This document shows positions 8,466-16,610 of a stretch of DNA of 64,000 nt, one piece after another; the first letter of the stretch is position 1, and every line of letters starts with the position of its first letter. The notes under the pieces were generated by a model. The model did not search any database. It was not told the DNA's origin and worked only from the letters and a program-made list of their open reading frames with translations. Source of the stretch: Polynucleobacter sp. MG-Unter2-18 (GTDB taxonomy: Bacteria; Pseudomonadota; Gammaproteobacteria; Burkholderiales; Burkholderiaceae); contig NZ_CP061302.1 in NCBI RefSeq assembly GCF_018687675.1, positions 382,189 to 446,188 on the forward strand, read 5' to 3'. Position numbers and translations under genes: made by a program.

Positions 8466-9485
8466 GTGACTGAAAAAATGACTTTCTACTCACAAAAAAA
8501 TATCTATTTTTGGTTTTTAACCTTTTCTGGATTCCTGTTTGCGGTCTCTTTATTGGTGCTACTTGGGGCTGCAAACGATTTATCAGAATCTTCTTCTGAG
8601 CTAAAGCAGCTTAAAGTCGCGATGCCAGTAATAGAGGATTTTGTTGCAACTCAAAAAATTGATGTTCGCCTCAATAAAAATCAGCGCCGCTTAAAGCCTA
8701 GCGATATTCCAAAATTAGTCGATGGTGCAATTATTCCAGTAAATACAGATGAGGCGGTGAATCGTGCTTTTCAATTTTTTTCTGAATTTGAAAATAAACG
8801 TTCTGCATCAATGCTTGCACTTGAATTGCCTGCTGTAGAGTCAATTGAGCTTGGCTCACCTGCTGAGGCAGCAGGTATAAAACCGGGAGATTTAATCTTA
8901 TCTGTTAATGCAACAAAGATTGAATCTGCTTTAGGTTTTTATCTTGCATTGAACGAAAAAACTTCCGCAGATGTAAATGTTAAATTAATGAGAAATAAAA
9001 AAGATAGTTTGACAGTTGTAATGCGTATGGCAGATAGGTCGACAATCACGGGAAGTAATTGTGGGATTAAATTTACCCTTCCTGGCGATGTTATCTACCT
9101 GACAGAAGTTGAGACCAAGCGACTTGCAGAGCTATATCGTCGGGATGTATTGTCAACGATCCCGGTAGATTGGCGGGCCGAAGTATCTAATGATCTAATG
9201 CAAATTGCTAGACGCCTCAATGCTATTGCAAAAAACGTGATTGATCCAGCCGGTGTAAACCCAGTCAGAATACAAACCAAAGATGTAGTTATTTGGCATG
9301 GTAAAAAGGTTACAGAAAACATTGATATTTACTTTTCCCAGAGACGTAAGATTGAAGCTAAAAATGTCTCTTATATGACGGGGATCGGAGATGCATTTGT
9401 TGGTTTTGTTTGTAGTGTGCTCATCTTCGCTGTAGCACTTGCCATATTTTGGTATCAACGTCGTGAATCAGGAAAAAAGTCATGA
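8466..9485 (+). CDS. PDZ-domain inner-membrane protein
   Basis: 339 residues from a GTG (an ATG four codons later is the alternative). Two hydrophobic helices frame a periplasmic region: residues 15-38 (FWFLTFSGFLFAVSLLVLL) and about 305-328 (FVGFVCSVLIFAVALAIFWY). A PDZ domain lies at about 115-180 with the signature SIELGSPAEAAGIKPGDLI; no protease or peptidase domain is attached. PDZ domains bind C-terminal or internal peptide strands, so this may be a periplasmic adaptor. The stop overlaps the CheW-like gene by 4 bp. Not a known flagellar or chemotaxis component. Confidence 0.8.
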   Translation: MTEKMTFYSQKNIYFWFLTFSGFLFAVSLLVLLGAANDLSESSSELKQLKVAMPVIEDFVATQKIDVRLNKNQRRLKPSDIPKLVDGAIIPVNTDEAVNRAFQFFSEFENKRSASMLALELPAVESIELGSPAEAAGIKPGDLILSVNATKIESALGFYLALNEKTSADVNVKLMRNKKDSLTVVMRMADRSTITGSNCGIKFTLPGDVIYLTEVETKRLAELYRRDVLSTIPVDWRAEVSNDLMQIARRLNAIAKNVIDPAGVNPVRIQTKDVVIWHGKKVTENIDIYFSQRRKIEAKNVSYMTGIGDAFVGFVCSVLIFAVALAIFWYQRRESGKKS

Positions 9486-9889
9486 CAACATTACAAGTGC
9501 AAGATTACTGGCTAGGAATGCGGATTAATGGTGGTCGTTATGCAATTTCAACAAAATTAATACAGGCTGTTTTTTTACATCCTGAGTCCGAGCAGATGAT
9601 AAAAGATCTGCGTATTAATGGTGTCGTAGTCTATAAGGGCGAACCCATTTGTTTGCGTAATCATTTTCAATTACTGCGCTTTGATCAGTGTGGAGATAGT
9701 TTTGTAGATTGGCAGCAGGTCCTAAAGCAGTCTAGTGCACCTTGGATCATTGTGCTGAGAAATGGCCCTCAAGAAGGTTTGGGTTTTAGGGTCAATAATA
9801 TTGTTGGCCCTTTTTACGCTGAGACGATACCTGATTCTTCATTCTTTTATCACAACGGCGCTGATTATCATTTGGTAGGGGTCTCTTAA
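9482..9889 (+). CDS. CheW-like (PilI-like) coupling protein
   Basis: 135 residues, slightly shorter than typical CheW. The two-lobed CheW beta-barrel pattern is visible: YWLGMRINGGRYAISTKLI as first strands, INGVVVYKGEPICLRNHF matching the usual G-V-x-N-x-R-G-x-x-x-P-v-x-d-L segment, then WIIVLR and GLGFRVNNIVGPF matching the VD-x-V-x-x-V strand. The highly conserved N-x-R-G is replaced by YKGE. CheW bridges receptors and CheA. It overlaps the PDZ gene by 4 bp and precedes the PilJ-like and CheA-like genes. The family call is by pattern. Confidence 0.75.
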   Translation: MTTLQVQDYWLGMRINGGRYAISTKLIQAVFLHPESEQMIKDLRINGVVVYKGEPICLRNHFQLLRFDQCGDSFVDWQQVLKQSSAPWIIVLRNGPQEGLGFRVNNIVGPFYAETIPDSSFFYHNGADYHLVGVS

Positions 9890-9936
9890 GGCCGATATGC
9901 AGATCAGTCACTTAATCGCTAGTCGAGATCATTTAC

Positions 9937-11931
9937 ATGAATAAGAAAAATAATAGCCATATCTTTTCCCAGCGCCCAATTCTTTTTTGGCAATGGGTAT
10001 CGTACATCTCGTTTGCTTTTGTGCTGGCTGCTAGTATCGGCGCTTTTTTCTCTGCGCGTTCTTGGGTATCTGAGGGCAAGTATTTGCAATCGATTGATGG
10101 TGAGCAAGTAGAAGTTTTGCGTTTGATTCCTTTTTTAAGAGAGTTGCAGCAACAAACAAATGGTCCTATCGCCCTTGAACCCGCTTTTTTTGCGAACTTA
10201 AAAAAAGCCGAGGTCTTCTTAAAATCAGCGACTGCAGACTTGAAGAACCAATCTGAGTTGAGTCCTAATTCAGCATCCACAGTATCGAGCAAGGGGGTTA
10301 GTGAACCCAGTGCATTGAAGTCTTTAAGTGGAGTAGTGGCAGATCCAGCCATCAAAAAACCCAGTGCATCTAAAGAAGCGGAATCGTCTACTCCTTTGTT
10401 ACCTCTATCTGACAATCCGATCGTCGCTCTCTTTCAAAGGATGGACTCTAAACTAATGTCAGTCGTTTTCGGTAAGCCAGAGAAATATGCCGTGAAGTCT
10501 GATAAAAAAAATGACGAGGAGGGATCTGAGCAGACAGAGTCAGCTGAAAAGCTCAAGAAAAATCCAAAACCTTCCACTCCGCTTGAGGTGCTACTAAGCG
10601 CTAAAGATACTGAGCAGTCAATTGGAGTAATACTTGCACAAGAAAAGGGCTTAAATGATTTGGCTGTCTTAGCAAGGTCAGGTGAGGTATTAATTGGCTC
10701 TAAAGGACCGCTAGAGTTAGATAAATTACCCTCTGAATCTGCTGTAAAAAAATATGCAGAAAGTATAGGTAATTTTGTCAAAGCACATAATGCTTGGCAA
10801 AAAAATATCACTGACTCTACGACAACATCAGATCTTCAAAAAGCACTTGCTGCAGTTCTAGAGCAAAAGGTGATTCTGGAAATTGATATCGGTAAAAAAA
10901 CAGCTGGTAAGTCAAACCTTAAATCTACAGATGTAGCGCCGAAGGTACCGCAAAGTCCTTTGTATTCCAAGTTACCGCAAGAAAGTGCAGCAGTACTGAA
11001 TACTTATGTTTTGAATATGCGGGTAATTAAGGACTTCGCTAACGACTATGGGTCTTTGCGTCTTGCAGCGCAAAAAAAATCCCAATCGATTCAATATTTT
11101 GACTTTAAGGGTGCCGGTGGATTTCTGGGATTAATTTTAGTTTCAGCCATTGCTGCTTTTGGAATTATGTTGGGTGCCTATATGGTGCTTGTGAATACCG
11201 CTCGTAATGCGCAAGATTTGCAGCGGGCATCTAAACAAACTAAGGCTGCCGGTCAATTATTAAGATCAATTGACTTAGGTTTTGCGAGTGCGCCAAACAA
11301 TAAAACATCCAAAGCTAATTCGCAAAGCAGCGATTCTGATCAGTCGACAGATCAGCTCAATGTGAAGACGGTGATGAATGTCATTTCTGAATTAAGTGAT
11401 GATCTAAAAAATAAGATTAATAAAATTGATACGCACTTTAAAGTACTTGCGCAACTCAATATCAAATTACGACATTCGATTGACACACTGCATGAGAAGA
11501 GTGGCCAGATTCGTACAAATGCATCCGATAAAAATAGTAATTCACCGTATAGCCAAGAGATGGGTGTCAGTAGAGGTGGGCCTTTAGATCAACTGCAAGA
11601 CGCCTTTTCTGCATTAAAGCAACAGGGCGTTCGTCTTTACTTGGCAATATTGGATAACCATTCTAGTAAACAGCTTGCTGTCGAAACAGAACAGCTAAAT
11701 TTATTGGTCGAGAGAGTGGAGGCTACTGTATCGAAAATGCGTTCAACGCTAGCCACTGCATTAGAGCAAGCAACACCCCTAGAAGTACAAGCGCCGCAGA
11801 TCTCTTTGGAAGCCATCGAGCTCTTGGGTATGGATGCTAAACAGGTAATGCGTGATCTACAGTTATGGCAAGGTGAGTTTGATGGGTTGAATAAAGCTTT
11901 TACTGAATTAAAACGAGAAGCAAGGGTCTAA
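9937..11931 (+). CDS. PilJ-like receptor lacking a recognisable MCP signalling hairpin
   Basis: 664 residues with receptor topology: a short cytoplasmic start, TM1 (about residues 18-38, VSYISFAFVLAASIGAFF), a periplasmic part of about 350 residues, TM2 (about 390-415, FLGLILVSAIAAFGIMLGAY) and about 250 cytoplasmic, helical residues. The first periplasmic segment (GEQVEVLRLIPFLRELQQQ) recalls the PilJ/NarX-type sensor; a Ser/Lys-rich low-complexity insert follows at about 105-215. The C-terminus has AVETEQLNLLVERV where PilJ has its A-V-V-A-D-E-V-x-x-L-A-E-R segment, but the E-x-A-R-A-G-E-x-G-x-G-F tip is missing. It would be expected to bind CheA/CheW poorly or differently. Confidence 0.65.
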   Translation: MNKKNNSHIFSQRPILFWQWVSYISFAFVLAASIGAFFSARSWVSEGKYLQSIDGEQVEVLRLIPFLRELQQQTNGPIALEPAFFANLKKAEVFLKSATADLKNQSELSPNSASTVSSKGVSEPSALKSLSGVVADPAIKKPSASKEAESSTPLLPLSDNPIVALFQRMDSKLMSVVFGKPEKYAVKSDKKNDEEGSEQTESAEKLKKNPKPSTPLEVLLSAKDTEQSIGVILAQEKGLNDLAVLARSGEVLIGSKGPLELDKLPSESAVKKYAESIGNFVKAHNAWQKNITDSTTTSDLQKALAAVLEQKVILEIDIGKKTAGKSNLKSTDVAPKVPQSPLYSKLPQESAAVLNTYVLNMRVIKDFANDYGSLRLAAQKKSQSIQYFDFKGAGGFLGLILVSAIAAFGIMLGAYMVLVNTARNAQDLQRASKQTKAAGQLLRSIDLGFASAPNNKTSKANSQSSDSDQSTDQLNVKTVMNVISELSDDLKNKINKIDTHFKVLAQLNIKLRHSIDTLHEKSGQIRTNASDKNSNSPYSQEMGVSRGGPLDQLQDAFSALKQQGVRLYLAILDNHSSKQLAVETEQLNLLVERVEATVSKMRSTLATALEQATPLEVQAPQISLEAIELLGMDAKQVMRDLQLWQGEFDGLNKAFTELKREARV

Positions 11932-11964
11932 TGCAATTGATTTTTTATAAGGCGTAATGCAAAT

Positions 11965-13431
11965 ATGGCCGAAGAAAAACCCCTGTTTTTAATTGATATT
12001 GATCGCGCTATTGAGGGTCTGCAGTCTGCTGCTCCTAAAAAGGGCTCAGGGGATCCAGTGTCGATTGAGCCATTAATCATGCATAGTGTTGATTTAGCGA
12101 ATGCCCTAGATGGCGCTGGATTAGATGCTTTAAGTGAGATGGCTAATGAATTAGCGCACTGCTTTAAGAATAACCATACACAAGCCTTTTTGGTGCTGGA
12201 TGATCTAGTTAGTATTGTCAGGTCAGAAGTCGCGTTTACACATCCATCGGTGGCGAGTGAAGTCGCTTGTACTCTAGAGCAATTAAATCAAGCAAAAGCG
12301 TTATTCGCTAGCAAGTTGTCACAAATCAAAAACGGTCTACCAGTTGCTAAAAATCCTGATAATGAGCTATCGCCCCTTGGCAGGCCTTCTGAGATGATTC
12401 AGGAGGCGATGGAGACTGTCATTAGTGAGGTGGATGAACGGCCCTTCAGCAGAGCGCCAATTTCTGAGTTGCCTGCTACTCCAATAGTGCCCGAGGTATT
12501 CCCAGAACCTTCTCTCGCAGAACTGAGCGCCTTATTCGCGCCGCGCCTACAAGACGATTCTCCGGTAGTTTTTACCCCTCCTGAGCCCAAGGCATTTTCT
12601 TTTCCTGAAGGTGTGACTCGCCCTCTAGATCGTGAAAATTCGTTAGATTATTCAGGAAGTCAGCGTTATTTAGATAAGCACTTTTCCTTGGATCGCGCCC
12701 ACAACCTCAATCGTATGCAAATAGCGCGAAGTTTGGTCACTAAGACTGACAACTGGAATGCTGTAGAGCTTGATTTCTTGCTTGGTCGTGAACAGGATGA
12801 GTTGACAAAGGCTGGTCAACAATCGCTACGTCATGTATTTGAAAATTTGACAGATGAGCTCTTAATTGATGAGGTGTATGCTGATCCTGAGATTGTTCAG
12901 CAACTGGTTACGATCATTAGTATCTTGCCACCTTGCCCAAGTATTTTTGCAGTTCAGCAAGATTTAATGATTTTTATTGATTTGGACCATATAGCCTTGT
13001 CGGATGAACATCTCTTGGCGGCAGGTAAAATGATGGCCGAAATTGGAGGCTCACTCGAAACTCATCACGAAGGAGTGCGTTTATCGTGCCCGTCTAGTCT
13101 ATTAAGAATGCCAATGGTCTTTTTTGGCCGACATGGGCAAAACTATGCTGTTTCTGCAATTCAATATTTAGGGGAAGAGGCTATCAATAAACCGGTTGAT
13201 AGCAAGGTAGATGCATTAGGTGAGATTTTGCATCCTAGTAGGATGATTAATTTGCTGGTGGGCAATCAGCATTACTCTATTTATGCCCATGAATTTTTAG
13301 GGGTTCAGAATATGAATATCCATCTTAATATCCCTAAATTAGTAGAGCGCCCTTATTGGCTGGCTGGTGTAGCCTTGGATGGCATGAATAATGTGTACCC
13401 TTGGGTAGCCTTGGATCGGTTTACCAAATAA
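11965..13431 (+). CDS. Degenerate CheA/ChpA-like protein without kinase motifs
   Basis: 488 residues. The N-terminal 110 are helical and HPt-like in size, but the phosphoacceptor consensus is absent (only AHCFKNN at residues 64-70, without the following G-x-A). A Pro-rich linker spans about 115-215. The C-terminal half retains the end of a CheA catalytic domain and the P5 regulatory fold: GGSLETHHEGVRLSCPSSLL, then FFGRHGQNYAVSAIQYLGEE, LVGNQHYSIYAHEFLGVQ and WLAGVALDGMNNVYPWVALD, matching in order the CheA stretch from G-G-x-I/V-x-V-E to the final G-x-x-x-L-D. No N, G1, F or G2 ATP-binding boxes are seen. Its stop overlaps the flgA start by one base. Confidence 0.7.
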   Translation: MAEEKPLFLIDIDRAIEGLQSAAPKKGSGDPVSIEPLIMHSVDLANALDGAGLDALSEMANELAHCFKNNHTQAFLVLDDLVSIVRSEVAFTHPSVASEVACTLEQLNQAKALFASKLSQIKNGLPVAKNPDNELSPLGRPSEMIQEAMETVISEVDERPFSRAPISELPATPIVPEVFPEPSLAELSALFAPRLQDDSPVVFTPPEPKAFSFPEGVTRPLDRENSLDYSGSQRYLDKHFSLDRAHNLNRMQIARSLVTKTDNWNAVELDFLLGREQDELTKAGQQSLRHVFENLTDELLIDEVYADPEIVQQLVTIISILPPCPSIFAVQQDLMIFIDLDHIALSDEHLLAAGKMMAEIGGSLETHHEGVRLSCPSSLLRMPMVFFGRHGQNYAVSAIQYLGEEAINKPVDSKVDALGEILHPSRMINLLVGNQHYSIYAHEFLGVQNMNIHLNIPKLVERPYWLAGVALDGMNNVYPWVALDRFTK

Positions 13432-14117
13432 TGCCGCTTTTTAATCGTTTTTTGATAGGGCTGATATTTAGTACGCTGTCTTTTGGAGTTTATGCCGCTT
13501 TACCTCCGGATATTGAACAGGCTATCAAGCGATTCATTCAAAAAAGCCCCACTGTCAATGGTTTGCGGGTAGAGACAGAGTGGCTCGAACCAAATTTAAT
13601 TATTCCAGCCTGCTTGGGCGGTAGTGTTGAGATTTTGACTCCCACAGGTTCGCGCTTGTGGGGAAGGTCGATGATCCAATTACGTTGCACTAAAGCTGCA
13701 TGGTTAATTAATGTACCGGTCAATATCCATGCCTATGGAGATTATGTTGTAGCCAGTCGCTACCTACCTTTTGGTCAAAAGCTTGAAATTGGCGATATTC
13801 GGCTGATAGAGGGTGATTTAACCGTTCTACCAGATGATGTGTTGCGCAACCCCAGGGGGGCTTATGAGCGGATTTTAGGCAAATCTTTGCAAATGGGTAT
13901 GCCAATTGGGCTAAACGATTTAAAAGAATCTGCCGTAATAAAAGTAGGAGATCCTGTTAGGATTCAATTAACAGGTAAAGATTTTCAGGTTTCTGGAGAA
14001 GGTATTGCCCAAACCCCTGGCATGATTGGGGATATGGTTAGAGTGCGATTATCTGATGGACAGGTTTTACAAGGTAAAGTATTAAGGCCAGGAATCATTA
14101 GCGTGAATATGGAATAA
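13431..14117 (+). CDS. flgA: Flagellar basal-body P-ring formation chaperone FlgA
   Basis: 228 residues from the ATG at 13431, which overlaps the previous stop as TAATG. A signal peptide (residues 1-22, FLIGLIFSTLSFGVYAA) is followed by a FlgA N-domain and a C-terminal SAF domain: YLPFGQKLEIGDIRLIEGDL, ILGKSLQMGMPIGLNDL, GDPVRIQLTGKDFQVSGEG and GQVLQGKVLRPG. FlgA assists FlgI assembly into the P ring in the periplasm. Translational coupling to the CheA-like gene ties that cluster to flagellar biogenesis. Confidence 0.95.
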   Translation: MPLFNRFLIGLIFSTLSFGVYAALPPDIEQAIKRFIQKSPTVNGLRVETEWLEPNLIIPACLGGSVEILTPTGSRLWGRSMIQLRCTKAAWLINVPVNIHAYGDYVVASRYLPFGQKLEIGDIRLIEGDLTVLPDDVLRNPRGAYERILGKSLQMGMPIGLNDLKESAVIKVGDPVRIQLTGKDFQVSGEGIAQTPGMIGDMVRVRLSDGQVLQGKVLRPGIISVNME

Positions 14118-14130
14118 ATCGTTAAAATGC

Positions 14131-14136
14131 TATAAT
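14131..14136 (+). promoter_or_regulatory. Possible -10 element before flgM
   Basis: A TATAAT hexamer lies 47 bp before the flgM ATG, in the short flgA-flgM gap. No -35 or sigma-28 consensus partner is evident. flgM could equally be read from the upstream operon. Confidence 0.3.
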
Positions 14137-14182
14137 ATTGTCTATCAACGTTGTGTTTTTAGACAGTGCTGGGGAGAATAAG

Positions 14183-14533
14183 ATGAAAATTAATGAGAAT
14201 GCACCACTAGTTCCGCCAAATGTTGGAACAGCTAAAGCTGTGCCAGGATCAAACTCTGCCGCCAGTACTAACAATCTAACATTAAATCAAACTCCGGCAC
14301 CAGCAGTAAGTCGCCCCGCAGTTAATTTGGATATTGGGCTGACAGCTAAGCTGGCTGAGGCACAAAGTAGCACCAGCGCTGCTAATCAGGTTAGCGATGA
14401 TCTGCTAATTAAAAAACTTCGCGACAAGGTTGCTAGCGGTCAATTTGAGATTGATTACACCCAAATCTCTCAGGCAATGTTAAAAGACGTAGTCGCAGCA
14501 ATTGGGCAAAAACCAAATCGCCCCCAAAGCTAA
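14183..14533 (+). CDS. flgM: Anti-sigma-28 factor FlgM
   Basis: 116 residues starting at the ATG at 14183, which has GGGGAG seven bases upstream; the longer frame from 14138 lacks this. The Ala/Ser/Pro-rich, disordered N-terminal half is typical of FlgM. The C-terminal sigma-28-binding region is conserved (KKLRDKVASGQFEIDYTQIS then AMLKDVVAAIG). FlgM holds FliA inactive until the hook is complete and is then exported. It sits between flgA and flgN as in many betaproteobacteria. Confidence 0.93.
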   Translation: MKINENAPLVPPNVGTAKAVPGSNSAASTNNLTLNQTPAPAVSRPAVNLDIGLTAKLAEAQSSTSAANQVSDDLLIKKLRDKVASGQFEIDYTQISQAMLKDVVAAIGQKPNRPQS

Positions 14534-14629
14534 GTTCTCCCCTTAGATCTGCTCAATTCTATTGATTTCGCTGTATTTTGCTCTCATTCTGAGCTCGAAT
14601 TACTATAAACAGAAAAATCCAATTTTAAG

Positions 14630-15043
14630 ATGGTAAAAGTTCAGCCATCAATGTCCTTTGATGACCTATTGTCGTTCTTAAAGGGCGTTGCAAGTGCTAT
14701 TGAGGATTTGCGTGCTGCTTTGGAGGCGAATGATATGGATCGTCTGCCAGCATCACTGGAAAATACCAATGCCGCTTTGGATGCTATACAGAGTTATCCA
14801 GGCGGTACTGAGAAGCTCAAGCAAGATATTCACCAATTTGAGCCGGAAAAAACGACGCAATTATTAGTGCTACTCGATGAAGCCTCAGTCAATCACCAAA
14901 TCAATGGGGATTTGATTCGTTTGGCCATGCAACGCAGCTCTGCTATGCAATCTTTTATTGCTCAGCAAGCACCAAGCGCAACTTACGGAAGTGATGGGGG
15001 AGTACCAGGATCGGTAGGCGGAGTGCTGTCCCGCAAAGTCTAG
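14630..15043 (+). CDS. flgN: Flagellar export chaperone FlgN
   Basis: 137 residues, almost wholly helical, with the FlgN pattern: an N-terminal helix (FDDLLSFLKGVASAIEDLRA), a central Leu-rich helical region and the signature NHQINGDLIRLAMQRSSAM, which matches the N-G-x-L-I-x-L-x-x-x-R motif of FlgN in betaproteobacteria. The tail is Gly/Ser-rich. FlgN is the cytoplasmic chaperone for the hook-filament junction proteins FlgK and FlgL, both encoded in this window. It is convergent with fliA, separated by 19 bp. Confidence 0.88.
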   Translation: MVKVQPSMSFDDLLSFLKGVASAIEDLRAALEANDMDRLPASLENTNAALDAIQSYPGGTEKLKQDIHQFEPEKTTQLLVLLDEASVNHQINGDLIRLAMQRSSAMQSFIAQQAPSATYGSDGGVPGSVGGVLSRKV

Positions 15044-15062
15044 CGCAAAAAGCTTTTAAGAA

Positions 15063-15752
15063 CTAAGACTTTAGTTTTGCCCGAATGCGGATCATACCTT
15101 GCGTATGAATCTGGCTAATGCGCCCAGGGGTAATATTCATAACCAGGGCAATTTCTCGATAAGATAGATCTTCTTGATAGTGTAGGGCCATCACTAACTT
15201 TTCATTATCAGGTAAACCTGACAAAATTTGGGCTATTCGTTCTGCAAATTGACTCATTGCTACAGAGCGCATCGGGTCAGATTCATCGGTATCCGAAGGC
15301 ATGAGATCATCCGATAAATCATCCAACGGCATTAAATGCACCATATTAGTGATGATGGCATGGTATGACTCAATACTCAAATCAGCGCCTTGGGCAATTT
15401 CTTTTTCAGATGGGTGGCGCCCTAAGGTCTGCTCTAAACGGCGCGTTACTTTTTCGATTCCAACAAGTTCATCGCGCTGATTGCGCGGCAAAATATCATT
15501 TTTGCGGCAGGAGTCATAAATAGCGCCCCGTATACGGGTTTTAGCATAGGCTTCAAATGCTAAATTGGGTTGGGGTTCATAGCGCTTAAGAGCATCCAAT
15601 AAACCCGTTAACCCTTCCTGAATGAGATCATCTACCTCAACATTAGGCGGTAAGCGAGAACAAATTTGATGTGCAATCCGCTTTACCAGGGGTAAATGAG
15701 TGCGAATGGCTTCGTCAATATCAAGAGACGCAAAATAACTAGAGGGCTTCAA
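15063..15752 (-). CDS. fliA: RNA polymerase sigma-28 factor FliA
   Basis: 229 residues with sigma-70-family regions 2 (HLPLVKRIAHQICSRLPPNV, VDDLIQEGLTGLLDALKRYE, FEAYAKTRIRGAIYDSCR), 3 (LEQTLGRHPSEKEIAQGADL) and 4 (LSGLPDNEKLVMALHYQEDL then SYREIALVMNITPGRISQIH). This is the FliA/WhiG type without region 1.1. It directs late flagellar genes such as fliC and is inhibited by FlgM. It is the last gene of the minus-strand flhA-flhF-flhG-fliA block, 45 bp after the FlhG-like gene. Confidence 0.96.
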   Translation of the reverse strand: MKPSSYFASLDIDEAIRTHLPLVKRIAHQICSRLPPNVEVDDLIQEGLTGLLDALKRYEPQPNLAFEAYAKTRIRGAIYDSCRKNDILPRNQRDELVGIEKVTRRLEQTLGRHPSEKEIAQGADLSIESYHAIITNMVHLMPLDDLSDDLMPSDTDESDPMRSVAMSQFAERIAQILSGLPDNEKLVMALHYQEDLSYREIALVMNITPGRISQIHTQGMIRIRAKLKS

Positions 15753-15797
15753 TGACAGATCGCTTAAAGGCGGGGTTAAAGGTGCATAACTGAGTGC

Positions 15798-16610
15798 TTA
15801 ACTAGTTATTTTCGCAGAAATTGCCTTAAAAGAGCCCAATGGCAAAACAAATTCTTCTTGAGGGCCTTCGCTTGGCGCATTCCAACTTTGATCATCCGGA
15901 TCTAATGTAACCCGCCGAGCCGTCACCGCAGCAATCCAGCCAATAAATTCAATCTCCTCATGCAGAGCAGATCTGGCGGCATTTTGTAGTCGTTCGAAAG
16001 CAGCGGTACCTGCAGATTCATCTTCTCCGCCAACGATGATGACTGCTAGTGGTTCATCTACTTGAAAAATAGCCATTTGGCGTAACATCACCAAGGCTTT
16101 GGTAAGCGATGCTTGATCTCCTGCGGTGACTAAAATCCGCTGAATATTGCTGCCATAGAACGCCACAATTTGTGCTTGCGGATCAATCGTGGGAAAGATG
16201 ACATAGTCAATTCCCATCTGTTCTTGGATCAGTCGCACATCAAGCTGAGGATATTTTGCAAAGCGATGCTCAACTTCAGATCGTAGTTTGGTACTAGTGG
16301 CATACCAAAGATATTCATCAATCTGACGAATACTGCGCGCTAAGGGCACGGCATTATTAAAGACTTGACCCAAATCATAGCGTGTCGGATATAAAAATCC
16401 AGACATAGTTTTACGTTGCGCGAGTGGAATTTCATCGACTAATAAAACATGGTTATTGTGTTGCTTCAGACTTTGGGCGGTGCCATGCCCCAAGTGAATT
16501 GTGCTATCAGCATCTAGAGTACTTGCAATACAAATAACGCGGCATAGCTCTGCGCCAAAGATATTGCGTAGCCCTTCAGCCTGATCGTTACCGCTCACTA
16601 CCGTACTCAT
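15798..16610 (-). CDS. FlhG/MinD-like protein lacking the Walker A motif
   Basis: 270 residues in the position of flhG (fleN) between flhF and fliA, overlapping the flhF stop by 4 bp. The order of strands fits FlhG: VICIASTLDADSTIHLGHGT where the deviant Walker A (K-G-G-V-G-K-T) should be, then HVLLVDE (Walker B-like strand), RYDLGQVF (as in FlhG R-Y-D-L-G-x-V) and a late VIIVGGEDE strand. No lysine-containing P-loop is present, so ATP binding and dimerisation of the MinD type are doubtful. FlhG normally limits flagellar number together with FlhF. It could act as a non-switching FlhF partner (inference). Confidence 0.7.
   Translation of the reverse strand: MSTVVSGNDQAEGLRNIFGAELCRVICIASTLDADSTIHLGHGTAQSLKQHNNHVLLVDEIPLAQRKTMSGFLYPTRYDLGQVFNNAVPLARSIRQIDEYLWYATSTKLRSEVEHRFAKYPQLDVRLIQEQMGIDYVIFPTIDPQAQIVAFYGSNIQRILVTAGDQASLTKALVMLRQMAIFQVDEPLAVIIVGGEDESAGTAAFERLQNAARSALHEEIEFIGWIAAVTARRVTLDPDDQSWNAPSEGPQEEFVLPLGSFKAISAKITS

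Noticed and set aside
9872..9898. Sigma-28 promoter suggested by GCCGATAT at 9891
   Set aside because: No TAAA-type -35 element at the right spacing.
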